Assembly: GCF_009908165.1 (NCBI RefSeq)
Contig: NZ_JAAAUC010000010.1
Location: 1-64,000, forward strand
From: Frigidibacter albus
Lineage (GTDB): Bacteria > Pseudomonadota > Alphaproteobacteria > Rhodobacterales > Rhodobacteraceae
DNA length: 64,000 nt
Direction: 5' to 3'
This document shows positions 17,357 to 25,572 of the stretch, one piece after another. Made by a program: the position numbers and the translations under genes. How positions within the stretch are numbered: the stretch's first letter is position 1; the number at the start of each line of letters is the position of its first letter. The notes under the pieces were generated by a model, which did not search any database, had not been told where the DNA came from, and was given only the letters and a program-made list of their open reading frames with translations.

Positions 17357-18349
17357 TCAGGGTTTGGCGATGCCGAACTCTTCGGGCGAAGCCTTGGTGA
17401 GGCCGGCATCGTGGATCAGCCACGAGGTGGTCGCCTGCCATTCGCTCAGGAAGGTGTCCGCCTCGGCGCCCGACAGCGACAGCATCTTGAAGCCGCGGCC
17501 ATCGATCAGCGCTTCGAAGTCGGGGTTCTTTGCAGCCTCGGCATAGGCGGCCGTCAGCTTGGTGACCACGTCATCGGGCGTGCCTTGCTTGACGAAGACA
17601 CCGAAGAACGGGCCCCAGGGCAGCATTTCCTCGAACTCGGGGTTTGTCGACACGATGGTCGGCACGTCGGGCAGCTGCGGCGAGGCTTCGATGTCGAACA
17701 GCGCCAGCGGCTTCATCGTGCCGCCCTTGATGCCTTCGATGGCAGCGCCCAGAACGGCGGGCATCACGTCGATGGCCCCGCCCTGCAGCGCGGTCAGCGC
17801 CGGGCCGTCGCCGTCATAGGGCACGAAGGTCACGTCCAGCGGGGTCTTGGAGTTGATCATCGCGGTCACGACCGAGGGCAGGCCGCCCGGGCCGGTCGAG
17901 CCGAACTTCACCGCCCGCGGGTTCGCGTTCACATATTCCACCATCTCGGGGAAGGTGTCGAAAGGCGCATCGACATTCGCCACCAGGATCGGCACACCGC
18001 GGGCGATGATGTTGATCGCCACGAAGTCCGAGTAGTCCTTGTCGCCCAGCTTCATCACCTTGTAGAGCAGCGGGTTTTCCGCGCCGAACAGGATCGAGTA
18101 GCCGTCAGCCTCGGCATCCGCGACCTGATTGAGGCCGATGGCGCCCACGCCGCCGGTGACGTTCTGCATGACGATATTGCCGCCCAGTGCCGCCTCGGCA
18201 TGGGGCGTGATCGCGCGGGCAACCGTGTCGGTGGACCCGCCGGCGCCCCATTGGATGATGCCCTGAATTTCCTTTTCCGGGTAGTCGGCCAGAACGGGCA
18301 ACGCCCCCAGGCCAAGTGCGACAACCGCACCGATAACCGATTTCAACAT
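17357..18349 (-). CDS. tctC: Periplasmic binding protein of the TctC/Bug family
   Basis: This 330-residue extracytoplasmic receptor has a signal peptide (residues 1-21, ending PVLA before DYPEK). The mature start YPEKEIQGIIQWGAGGSTD and the block FGSTGPGGLPSVV are typical of Bug proteins, which bind small carboxylates through backbone and water contacts. It is the first transporter gene of the operon that leads to quiC, so the ligand is probably a hydroaromatic or related acid. The LysR gene lies 116 bases upstream on the same strand. Confidence 0.9.
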   Translation of the reverse strand: MLKSVIGAVVALGLGALPVLADYPEKEIQGIIQWGAGGSTDTVARAITPHAEAALGGNIVMQNVTGGVGAIGLNQVADAEADGYSILFGAENPLLYKVMKLGDKDYSDFVAINIIARGVPILVANVDAPFDTFPEMVEYVNANPRAVKFGSTGPGGLPSVVTAMINSKTPLDVTFVPYDGDGPALTALQGGAIDVMPAVLGAAIEGIKGGTMKPLALFDIEASPQLPDVPTIVSTNPEFEEMLPWGPFFGVFVKQGTPDDVVTKLTAAYAEAAKNPDFEALIDGRGFKMLSLSGAEADTFLSEWQATTSWLIHDAGLTKASPEEFGIAKP

Positions 18350-18465
18350 CGTATAGTCCTCCCTGTGATTTTCGACCTGACCTGTCCCCTCAGGCCGGAT
18401 AGTTCATAATCGCGCGTTTGAGGTTTAACGGCAAATACCGATTTCTCCCCTTCCGTAACTTCAGG

Positions 18466-19395
18466 TTAAGCCTGTGGCAGCGGATCCCACCGCGTCCGCG
18501 ACGTTGCCGCAGTCAGCTCCTGCCGGAACTTCGCGATGGTAAACTCAGCAAAACTCGACAGATGGCGCCCGCGTTTCTGCACCGACCAAGCTGTGATGCT
18601 GGCCTTCTCGCGCAGGGGGCGGCGGATCAGGCCGGGCATGTAGACCTCGGCCACCGAAAACTCGTCGATCACCGCAACGCCCAGCCCGTGCCGCACGAGG
18701 CTGACCGTGGTCTGCGCGAATCGCCCGCGCATGGAATGGCGGGGGGACAGCCCGGCATCGCGGAACGGTTGTGCCAGAAGCGCGCCATAGGGATCGTCGG
18801 GATCGACGCCGACGAAGGGAAACCGCATCAGGTCATGCACCGACACATCGTCCTGATGCGCCAGCTCATGCCCCTCGGGCATGATCGCCACGATCCGGCC
18901 TTCGACCAGCGGCGTTGACTCGATGGCCGAATTCTCGACGGGCGAGGACATGAACACCACCTCGCCGCGCTCCAGCAGCAGGTAATCCGCCGTTTCCTCG
19001 ATCTTCAGGATGTTCAGGTCGATCATCAGATCGGGAAAGCGGGCGCGAACACCGCGGATCGCGCGCGCCGCGATGAACTGCGCGATGGAGGGGGCCGAGG
19101 CGAAGGACAGCCGCACATCCTCGCCCTTCTGCAGGGCGCCCACGGCGGCGTTCAGGTTCTCCATCTGGTGAAAGACCTGATTGAGCATCTCGAAGATCGC
19201 GCGGGCCTCGGGGGCGGGCACGAAGACCCCGGCCCTGCGGTCGAACAGGCGGATGCCCAGCCCTTCCTCGGTATGCTTCACCAGCCGGCTGACGCCGGGG
19301 GCCGACACGTTCAGCAGATCGGCCGCACCCTGGATGCTGCCCGCGATCAGCACCGCGCGCACCACCTCCACCTGTCTCAATGTCAGTTCCCTCAT
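18466..19395 (-). CDS. LysR-family transcriptional regulator
   Basis: From ATG 19395 the protein has 309 residues. An N-terminal helix-turn-helix (RELTLRQVEVVRAVLIAGSI, then APGVSRLVKHTE) is followed by a ligand-binding domain. The reading frame extends 20 codons further to a TTG, but that extension runs into the promoter and operator of the divergent iclR gene, so ATG is preferred. The tctC-quiC operon follows on the same strand, its likely target, although the divergent iclR operon is also possible. Confidence 0.85.
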   Translation of the reverse strand: MRELTLRQVEVVRAVLIAGSIQGAADLLNVSAPGVSRLVKHTEEGLGIRLFDRRAGVFVPAPEARAIFEMLNQVFHQMENLNAAVGALQKGEDVRLSFASAPSIAQFIAARAIRGVRARFPDLMIDLNILKIEETADYLLLERGEVVFMSSPVENSAIESTPLVEGRIVAIMPEGHELAHQDDVSVHDLMRFPFVGVDPDDPYGALLAQPFRDAGLSPRHSMRGRFAQTTVSLVRHGLGVAVIDEFSVAEVYMPGLIRRPLREKASITAWSVQKRGRHLSSFAEFTIAKFRQELTAATSRTRWDPLPQA

Positions 19396-19459
19396 GGCGG
19401 GATGGTAGCAGAGGATTGGCGGCGGCAAAGGGGATTGATTTGAGGAGGCTGGCAATATA

Positions 19460-19476
19460 CTGGAATGTCATTCCAG
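19460..19476 (+). promoter_or_regulatory. IclR-type palindromic operator overlapping the -10 of iclR
   Basis: CTGGAATG-T-CATTCCAG is a perfect 8-bp dyad around one base, very close to the known IclR-family box TGGAAAT-N-ATTTCCA. It overlaps the likely -10 TATACT (19456-19461); a weak -35 TTGATT (19435-19440) lies 15 bases upstream of it. The iclR start is 16 bases beyond the dyad, after AGGAG. Placement predicts autorepression and control of the whole three-gene operon. Confidence 0.7.
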
Positions 19477-19492
19477 AATTCAGGAGCCCGGC

Positions 19493-20278
19493 ATGACCGC
19501 CCCGATCGACCGCACCCTCGCCGTGCTGGAGCTGCTGTCGCTGCACCCCGAGGGGCTGACCCTGCTTGCGGTGGCGACGCGGCTGGACCTGCCGCCCTCG
19601 GCCACTCACCGGCTGCTCAACGACCTGCTGCGCCTTGGATACGTGTGCCAGCCGGTGCCGCAGGGACCCTATGCGCTGACGCTGCGGCTCGCTGCGCTTG
19701 GCCTGTCCTGGCTGGGGCGCACCGGCCTCACCGACATGGCGCAGCCGGTTCTGGACCGGCTGGCCGCGGCCTGCGGAGAGCTGGTGCGGCTGTCGGTGGC
19801 GGATGGCGACTCGCTGGTCTGGGTGGCGGTCGCACAGGGGGCGACTTCGGGCCTGCGCTACGATCCGGCGCGCGAGCAGGGCAGCGCCGCCTCGCTGGCC
19901 TACAGCGCCAGCGGCCGCGCCTGGGCCGCGAGCCTGCCCCAAGACCGGGCGTTGTCCTTGATCGCGGCACAGGGGCTGACGCCGCCGGAGGGGGCCGCGC
20001 AGGGATCGCAGCTCGACCTGGCCGGAATGATCGAGGTTTTGGCCCAGACGCGCGCCGCGGGCCATGGCGAGGCGGTGGATTGTTTTCTGGATGGGATGGC
20101 GGCCATTGCCGTGGCGTTGCCGGCCGAGGGGCCTTCGCCCGGCTGCCTGTCCATCGCAGGCCCCGCGGTGCGCCTGACGGCGGCACGGCGGGCAGAGCTG
20201 CTGCCAGCGTTGCACGCCGCGGCAGAGGAGATCATGGCCATCGCGCCGGCATCGCAGCTGCTGCGGGGGGCGCCATGA
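19493..20278 (+). CDS. IclR-family transcriptional regulator
   Basis: This 261-residue protein has an N-terminal winged helix (RTLAVLELLSLHPEGLTLLA, then PPSATHRLLNDLL) and a C-terminal effector domain of the IclR family. AGGAG precedes ATG 19493. The stop overlaps the start of the flavoprotein gene (ATGA), so it is the first gene of a coupled three-gene operon. IclR regulators often govern aromatic and hydroaromatic catabolism, matching the surroundings. Confidence 0.9.
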   Translation: MTAPIDRTLAVLELLSLHPEGLTLLAVATRLDLPPSATHRLLNDLLRLGYVCQPVPQGPYALTLRLAALGLSWLGRTGLTDMAQPVLDRLAAACGELVRLSVADGDSLVWVAVAQGATSGLRYDPAREQGSAASLAYSASGRAWAASLPQDRALSLIAAQGLTPPEGAAQGSQLDLAGMIEVLAQTRAAGHGEAVDCFLDGMAAIAVALPAEGPSPGCLSIAGPAVRLTAARRAELLPALHAAAEEIMAIAPASQLLRGAP

Positions 20279-21960
20279 GCGCCGAGTGCGATCTGCTGGT
20301 CATCGGCTCCGGCGCCGCGGGCCTGTCGGCGGCAGTAACCGCGGCGCATCACGGGCTGCGGGTGATCGTGGTCGAGAAGGACGCCGTGCTTGGCGGCACC
20401 AGCGCCTGGTCCGGCGGCTGGATCTGGGCGCCGGGCAACCCCGTCTGTGCCCGCACCGGAACGGTGGACAGCCTTGAGACGGCAGAGACCTACCTGCGCG
20501 CCGTCCTTGGCAACCACTTCGATGCGCCCCGCGTCCACGCCTTCCTGACCCATGCGCCGCGGATGGTGGCGTTCTTCGAAACCCACACCGCCCTGACCTT
20601 CGAGCCGGGCAGCCAGATTCCCGACACCTATGGCCACCTGCCCGGCGCGGGCACCGGCGGCCGGTCGGTCATCGCGGTGTCCTATGACGGGCGCGCCCTT
20701 GGCCCGCTGATGCGCCTGCTGCGCCCGCCGCTGCGCGAGACCAGCTTCCTTGGCCTGACGATCCAGGCCGGCGCCGACCTGCGCGCGTTCATGACCATGA
20801 CCCGCCAGCCGCGCGCCTTCGCGTATGTCATCCGCCGCATGGCCCGCCACCTGTGGGACCTCGGCCGCCACGGCCGCGCCATGCAGCTGCGCAACGGCAG
20901 CGCGCTGGTCGCGCGGCTGATGCGCTCCGCCGCCGATCTGGGGGTGGAGTTCCGCACCGACAGCCCTGCGCTGCGGCTGCTGATCGAGGACGGCCGCGTC
21001 ACCGGCGCCGTCGTCGCCGCAGGCGGCGCCGAACAGACAATCCGCGCCACCCGCGGCGTGGTTCTTGCCTCGGGCGGCTTCCCGCAGGACAGCGCCCGCC
21101 GCGCGGCGCAGTTCCCCCAGAACGACACGCATGTCAGCCTGGCCGTGCCCACCGCCACCGGCGACGGGCTGCGCATGGCCGAGGCGGTCGGCGCCCGGCA
21201 GGGCGAAACCGCCAGCCCCGGCGCCTGGTGCCCGGTCTCGCAGGTGCGCTGGCCGGACGGGCGGCAGGCGCCGTTCCCGCATATCATCGAGCGTGGCAAG
21301 CCCGGCGTCATCGCCGTGCTGCCGAATGGCCAGCGCTTCTGCAACGAGGGGCTTGGCTACCACGACTTCGTCGAGGCCCTGCTGCGCAACACCCCGCCCG
21401 GCCAGCCGCCCGAAGCCTGGCTGATCGCCACCCGCGCCTTTCAGCGGCGCTACGGCCTTGGCATCTCTCGCCCGTTTCCGCTGCCGCTGCGCCCCTGGCT
21501 GCGGCGCGGCTATCTGAAATCCGGTCAGACGCCCGAGGCGCTGGCCAAGGCCTGCGGCATCGACCCCGCCGGCCTGCGCGCCACGCTGGACGACTGGAAC
21601 CGCCACGCTGCCAAAGGTGAGGACCCCGCCTTCCACCGCGGCACCACGCCCTACATGCGCCTGCAGGGCGATGCGTCGCACGGCCCCAACCCCTGCGTCG
21701 CGCCCATCGACCGCCCGCCCTATCTGGCGGTCAAGGTCATCCCCGGCAGCTTCGGCACCTTTGCCGGGCTGGAGACCGACGCCGCCGCCCGTGTGCTGCA
21801 GGGTGGCGCCCCCATCCCCGGCCTTTATGCGGCGGGCACCGACATGGCCTCGGTGATGGGCGGCTTCTATCCGGCGGGCGGCATCAACCTAGGCCCCGCC
21901 CTGACCTTTGGCCATATCGCCGCGCTGCATGCCGCAGGCGCGTTGGAGAATGCGACATGA
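20275..21960 (+). CDS. FAD-dependent dehydrogenase (fumarate reductase / 3-ketosteroid dehydrogenase type)
   Basis: This 561-residue flavoprotein has an N-terminal FAD motif GSGAAGLSAAVTAA (residues 11-24) and Glu at the end of the second strand (VVEKD). It also has TSAWSGGWIWAPG, a central substrate-cap domain, and the C-terminal GLYAAGTDMASVMGGFYPA that closes over FAD in the KstD/fumarate reductase family. Such enzymes introduce or remove a C=C bond next to a carbonyl or carboxylate, often in rings. It is coupled by ATGA overlaps to iclR before and to the TIM-barrel gene after. Inference: it desaturates an alicyclic acid for aromatisation. The exact substrate is unknown. Confidence 0.88.
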   Translation: MSAECDLLVIGSGAAGLSAAVTAAHHGLRVIVVEKDAVLGGTSAWSGGWIWAPGNPVCARTGTVDSLETAETYLRAVLGNHFDAPRVHAFLTHAPRMVAFFETHTALTFEPGSQIPDTYGHLPGAGTGGRSVIAVSYDGRALGPLMRLLRPPLRETSFLGLTIQAGADLRAFMTMTRQPRAFAYVIRRMARHLWDLGRHGRAMQLRNGSALVARLMRSAADLGVEFRTDSPALRLLIEDGRVTGAVVAAGGAEQTIRATRGVVLASGGFPQDSARRAAQFPQNDTHVSLAVPTATGDGLRMAEAVGARQGETASPGAWCPVSQVRWPDGRQAPFPHIIERGKPGVIAVLPNGQRFCNEGLGYHDFVEALLRNTPPGQPPEAWLIATRAFQRRYGLGISRPFPLPLRPWLRRGYLKSGQTPEALAKACGIDPAGLRATLDDWNRHAAKGEDPAFHRGTTPYMRLQGDASHGPNPCVAPIDRPPYLAVKVIPGSFGTFAGLETDAAARVLQGGAPIPGLYAAGTDMASVMGGFYPAGGINLGPALTFGHIAALHAAGALENAT

Positions 21961-22787
21961 CCCCGACCTCGGCCGTTACCCCGATTTCCTTGGCGCATCT
22001 GACAGTGATCGACCTGCCGCCGCCGCAGATGGTCCGCCTTGCCGCGCGCCTCGGCTATGACCGGGTCGGGCTGAGGCTGATCCGCGTGACCGACACCAGC
22101 CCCGGCTATCCGCTGCATGAGGACCCCGCCGCGCTACGCGAGACGCTGGCGGCGCTGCAGGACACCGGCATCACCGTGGGCGACATCGAGTTCATCCGCC
22201 TGACGCCCGACTTCCGCCCCGACGCCTTCACCGCCTTCCTGGCCACCGGCGCCGCGCTCGGTGCGCGCCATGTCATCTGCGCGCCCTATGACGATGACCA
22301 TGCCCGGCTGTCCGCCAATCTTGCGGCCTTCCAGACTCTCGCCCGCCCCTATGGCCTGACTTGCGCGCTGGAGTTCTTCCCGTGGACCTCGGTCCCGGAC
22401 CTCGCCACCGCCCGCCAAGTGGTGGAGCGGACGGGGATGGAGGAGATCGGCATTCTGGTCGATACCCTGCATTTCGACCGCTCCGGCAGTGCGTTGGCGG
22501 ATCTGGAGAGCCTGCCGCCCTCGCGGCTGCCATTCCTGCACCTTTGTGATGCCGCCGTGCATCCGCCCTATTCCACCGAAGACCTGCTGCATACCGGCCG
22601 TGCCGAACGCCTGCCGCCGGGCGAGGGGCAGATCGACCTGGCTGCCATCCTCGCCCGCCTGCCGCGAGGACTGCCGGTTGCGCTGGAGGTGCCAATGACC
22701 GCGCTTCAGGCGGAGCGGGGCAGCGCCGAGGTTGCCGCCCGGGTGCTGGCGGCCGCGCGCCGCTTGCTGGCGTCGGCCGGGCGCTGA
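21957..22787 (+). CDS. Sugar phosphate isomerase/epimerase-like TIM barrel, possible dehydratase
   Basis: This 276-residue protein is of the xylose-isomerase-like TIM barrel (AP endonuclease 2) family, with metal-ligand segments LEFFPWTS (Glu), ILVDTLHFDRSG (Asp, His), FLHLCDA and a final LEVP (Glu). The same fold forms the dehydratase domain of QuiC, and the single-domain 3-dehydroshikimate dehydratases are of similar length. It overlaps the flavoprotein gene by four bases. Isomerase, epimerase or dehydratase action cannot be separated from sequence alone; the context favours a role on a cyclic acid. Confidence 0.82.
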   Translation: MTPTSAVTPISLAHLTVIDLPPPQMVRLAARLGYDRVGLRLIRVTDTSPGYPLHEDPAALRETLAALQDTGITVGDIEFIRLTPDFRPDAFTAFLATGAALGARHVICAPYDDDHARLSANLAAFQTLARPYGLTCALEFFPWTSVPDLATARQVVERTGMEEIGILVDTLHFDRSGSALADLESLPPSRLPFLHLCDAAVHPPYSTEDLLHTGRAERLPPGEGQIDLAAILARLPRGLPVALEVPMTALQAERGSAEVAARVLAAARRLLASAGR

Positions 22788-22790
22788 GGC

Positions 22791-23411
22791 TCAACGCAGA
22801 CGCGCGTTCATCTGCGCCAGCTCCACCGAGTTGCGGGCGCCGGTCTTTTGCAGCACCCGCGCCCGGTGGACCTCGACGGTGCGCACGGCGATGCCAAGCA
22901 CATCCGCGATCTGCTTGTTCAGCTGCCCTTGCAGGATCAGGTCCATCACCTCCACCTCGCGCGCCGACAGGGTGGCAACCCGCGCCGCGATGGCCGAGCG
23001 GGTATCGCTTTCCAGCGCGCGGCTTTGATGCAGCTCCATCGCGCGCAGCGCCAGATCCACGATCTGATTGTCGTTGAACGGTTTTTCCAGAAAGTCGAAG
23101 GCACCGCTTTTCAGGCTTTGCACCGCCAGTGGCACATCGGCATGGCCGGTCAGGAAGATCACCGGCGGCAGGGCGGCGCTGCTGCCCTCGGCTTGCAACA
23201 GCGCGTCCAGCACCTGCGGGCCGGACATGCCTTCCATCCGCACATCGAGGATGATGCAGCCACAATCGGGCTGGGGCCAGGCGGCCAGAAACTCCTCGCC
23301 CAGCGGCCAGAGCCGCGTGGCAATGCCGCGCGAGGCAAAGAGGAAGGCCAGAGCGTCGCGCAGCGCTTCTTCATCATCAACGATATGCACCGCAAAACCG
23401 GACTCGCTCAT
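22791..23411 (-). CDS. dctR: Two-component response regulator, FixJ/DctR type
   Basis: This 206-residue protein has an N-terminal receiver with acidic pocket VDDEE (residues 11-15), phospho-acceptor Asp56 (IILDVRM), LTGHADV and a Lys in FLEKPF. The C-terminal LuxR-type helix-turn-helix includes LSAREVEVMDLILQGQLNKQ and TVEVHRARV. It overlaps the kinase gene by four bases. Together they match DctR/DctS of Rhodobacter, which switch on the dctPQM C4-dicarboxylate transporter, here divergent from the kinase gene. Confidence 0.9.
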   Translation of the reverse strand: MSESGFAVHIVDDEEALRDALAFLFASRGIATRLWPLGEEFLAAWPQPDCGCIILDVRMEGMSGPQVLDALLQAEGSSAALPPVIFLTGHADVPLAVQSLKSGAFDFLEKPFNDNQIVDLALRAMELHQSRALESDTRSAIAARVATLSAREVEVMDLILQGQLNKQIADVLGIAVRTVEVHRARVLQKTGARNSVELAQMNARLR

Positions 23412-25342
23412 GGCTGTGTCCCTTCGGTCGGGGCCGTTTCGGGCGCGGCATAGGGCAGCCGCACGGTGAAGACGGTGCCGCCCCCGGGGTTCGGGGCGTT
23501 CGACAGGCTGCCATGCAGCAGCTCGACGATGGAGCGGCAGATGTTCAGCCCCATGCCCATGCCCTGACTCTTGGTGCTGGTGAAGGGGTCATAGAGATGC
23601 CCCGCCAGTTCTTCGGCAATCCCGGGCCCCTGATCGGACACATCCAGCCGCACCGCCGTAGCCTCCGGCGTCAGGCGGATCGTCAGGTGGTTGCCGGAAC
23701 TTGGCCCCTCGGCCATCGCCTCCATCCCATTGCGGATCAGGTTCACCATCACCTGCTCGATCAGGATGCGGTCGGCCAGCACCGGCTGCAGCCCGCGCTC
23801 GGGCGTCTTGAGCACCAGCCGCGCCCTGAGCTCGCGCGCCTCGGCGGCCATCAGGCCGATGGCATCGGCAGCGACCTCGGCCAGATCCAGCGGCACCAGC
23901 TGCGGCTCGCGCTTCTTCACGAAATCCTGGATGCGGCGGATGATCAGCCCCGCCCGGCGCGCCTGTGCCGCCAGCTTTTCGAAGGCGGTCCTGATCATCG
24001 GGGACTCGCCCTGCCCCGCCTCGATCAGGTTCAGCCCCCCGGCCGCGTAAGAAGCAATCGCCCCAAGCGGCTGGTTCAGCTCATGCGCGAGGGTCGAGGC
24101 CATCTCGCCCATCGTCACCAGCCGCCCGGTCCGCGCCAGGCTGTCCTCCTGCGCGCGGGCGTTGCGCGCCGCGCGCCGCGCCTCGGTGATGTCGATCACG
24201 GATCCCATCCAGCCGTGATGCCGGCCCGAGGCGTCGATCAGCGGCGCCTCATAGACCTGCACCTCGATCTCGGTGCCATCGGTGCGGCGGAAGCGGCTTT
24301 CAAAGCTTTGCGGCAGCGCGGGGCCGGTCGCCAGCCGGTTCTGGCGCACCAGCGTCTCCTCGATCGCATCGGGCGACCAATAGGGCATCGGCGGCATCTG
24401 CCCGATCAGCTCATCGGCCGGAAGGCCCACCAGCTTGCAGAAGGCAGCGTTGACATAAAGGATGCGCCCGCTGTGATCCTTGGCGCGCAGGCCGACGGTC
24501 AGGCTTTCCTCCATCGACCGGCGAAAGGCCATTTCGGCGCGCAGGCGTTGTTCCGCGTGGCGGCGCTGATAGGCGTTGCGCTGCACGATCAGCAGGGTGA
24601 AGACTGCAAAGGCCGCCAGCGCGATGATCGCGCCGACAAGGGCGGTATTCTCGAAGCTTGACGCGCGGTCATAGGCGGTGATCGTCAGCACCGTGCCGGC
24701 CAGCGGCGGATCGAAGCTGATGGTGTGGAACGGCGCGCCCGCGGCCACCGGGCGCCGGGCGCGATTGGCCAGCGTCGTCGAAGTATCCGACACGCGCACC
24801 GCATATTGCTCGGCGATCCACCAGGGGATGTGCCGGTCCAGCATCAGCGGCAGCGAGATGGTGGCGACCACCACCCCGCCATCGGACCCGCGCAGTGCAA
24901 TCGTCGCCTTGCCGCCCGCAGCCCCGCCATAGACCGGGCGCGCCGTCGTCGCGCGCGAGCGCAGCAGCGTGTCCACCAGCGGCTGGCCGGTCGGGCCCAT
25001 GCCTTCGGGTACCGACGAGACCAGCGCACCAGCGCGGTCGAACCATTGCACCGACAGGGTTTCGGGGTTGGCGCCGATATGCAGCCTGGCGCGGGCCTGC
25101 AAGATATCCATCGGCGCGCCGCTGGCGGCATCGAGCGCCAGCCGCACCAGCATGTCCTCATCCACCGCCAGCTGAAAGCGCAGCGTCTGCTCCACCCACA
25201 GCGCATCGGTGGCCAGCTTGTTCGCGGCGCGGCCATCGTCGGAGCGCGACACGATCCAGACCAGCGCAGCCACCAGCCCGACAAGGGCGACGATGGCGAC
25301 AAGCGGGATGTAGGACAGAATATCCCAGCGCCGGGATGCCAT
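23408..25342 (-). CDS. dctS: Sensor histidine kinase, DctS type
   Basis: From ATG 25342 this 644-residue membrane kinase has a first helix (about 11-32), a periplasmic sensor of about 200 residues, a second helix (about 236-254), a PAS domain (about 275-390) and a kinase core. The H-box is LAHELNQPLGAIASYA (His420), and the ATP-binding part has VNLIRNGMEA, DQGPGIA and GMGMGLNI. The frame stays open to 25495, and starts at 25462 or 25495 are possible, but they would cover the operator candidate and add a non-helical N-terminus. It senses C4-dicarboxylates or a related acid and phosphorylates DctR. Confidence 0.88.
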   Translation of the reverse strand: MASRRWDILSYIPLVAIVALVGLVAALVWIVSRSDDGRAANKLATDALWVEQTLRFQLAVDEDMLVRLALDAASGAPMDILQARARLHIGANPETLSVQWFDRAGALVSSVPEGMGPTGQPLVDTLLRSRATTARPVYGGAAGGKATIALRGSDGGVVVATISLPLMLDRHIPWWIAEQYAVRVSDTSTTLANRARRPVAAGAPFHTISFDPPLAGTVLTITAYDRASSFENTALVGAIIALAAFAVFTLLIVQRNAYQRRHAEQRLRAEMAFRRSMEESLTVGLRAKDHSGRILYVNAAFCKLVGLPADELIGQMPPMPYWSPDAIEETLVRQNRLATGPALPQSFESRFRRTDGTEIEVQVYEAPLIDASGRHHGWMGSVIDITEARRAARNARAQEDSLARTGRLVTMGEMASTLAHELNQPLGAIASYAAGGLNLIEAGQGESPMIRTAFEKLAAQARRAGLIIRRIQDFVKKREPQLVPLDLAEVAADAIGLMAAEARELRARLVLKTPERGLQPVLADRILIEQVMVNLIRNGMEAMAEGPSSGNHLTIRLTPEATAVRLDVSDQGPGIAEELAGHLYDPFTSTKSQGMGMGLNICRSIVELLHGSLSNAPNPGGGTVFTVRLPYAAPETAPTEGTQP

Positions 25343-25478
25343 GAGGCTCTCGGTGACCCAGACCTCCGGTCTGGCCCTGCCCTGATCCGGGGCGGGTGCG
25401 CCTGTGTCCCGAACTGCCGTGCGCTCACCCTCCCCGATGCACGCGAAACACGTTTGTGTCATCCCCGTGGGCCCCTGT

Positions 25479-25500
25479 CTATTGCGGAAAGCCACAATAG
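25479..25500. promoter_or_regulatory. 22-bp dyad, candidate DctR operator
   Basis: CTATTGCGG and CCACAATAG flank AAAG; the arms match at eight of nine positions. The dyad lies about 70 bases before the dctP start, in the spacer between dctS and dctP, where a FixJ-type activator would bind. A smaller hairpin, CCTGCC (25536-25541) with GGCAGG (25549-25554), lies closer to dctP. No sigma-54 promoter pattern was found. Confidence 0.45.
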
Positions 25501-25572
25501 CGGCGCGGCGCCCGATCAGGCATCACGCCGGGTAACCTGCCTGGGAGAGGCAGGGTCATGGAGGAGAAGAAC

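Noticed and set aside
19465-20274. N-terminal extension of the flavoprotein through the iclR gene
   Set aside because: The upstream part is iclR read in another frame; the flavoprotein starts at the ATGA overlap just before its FAD motif.
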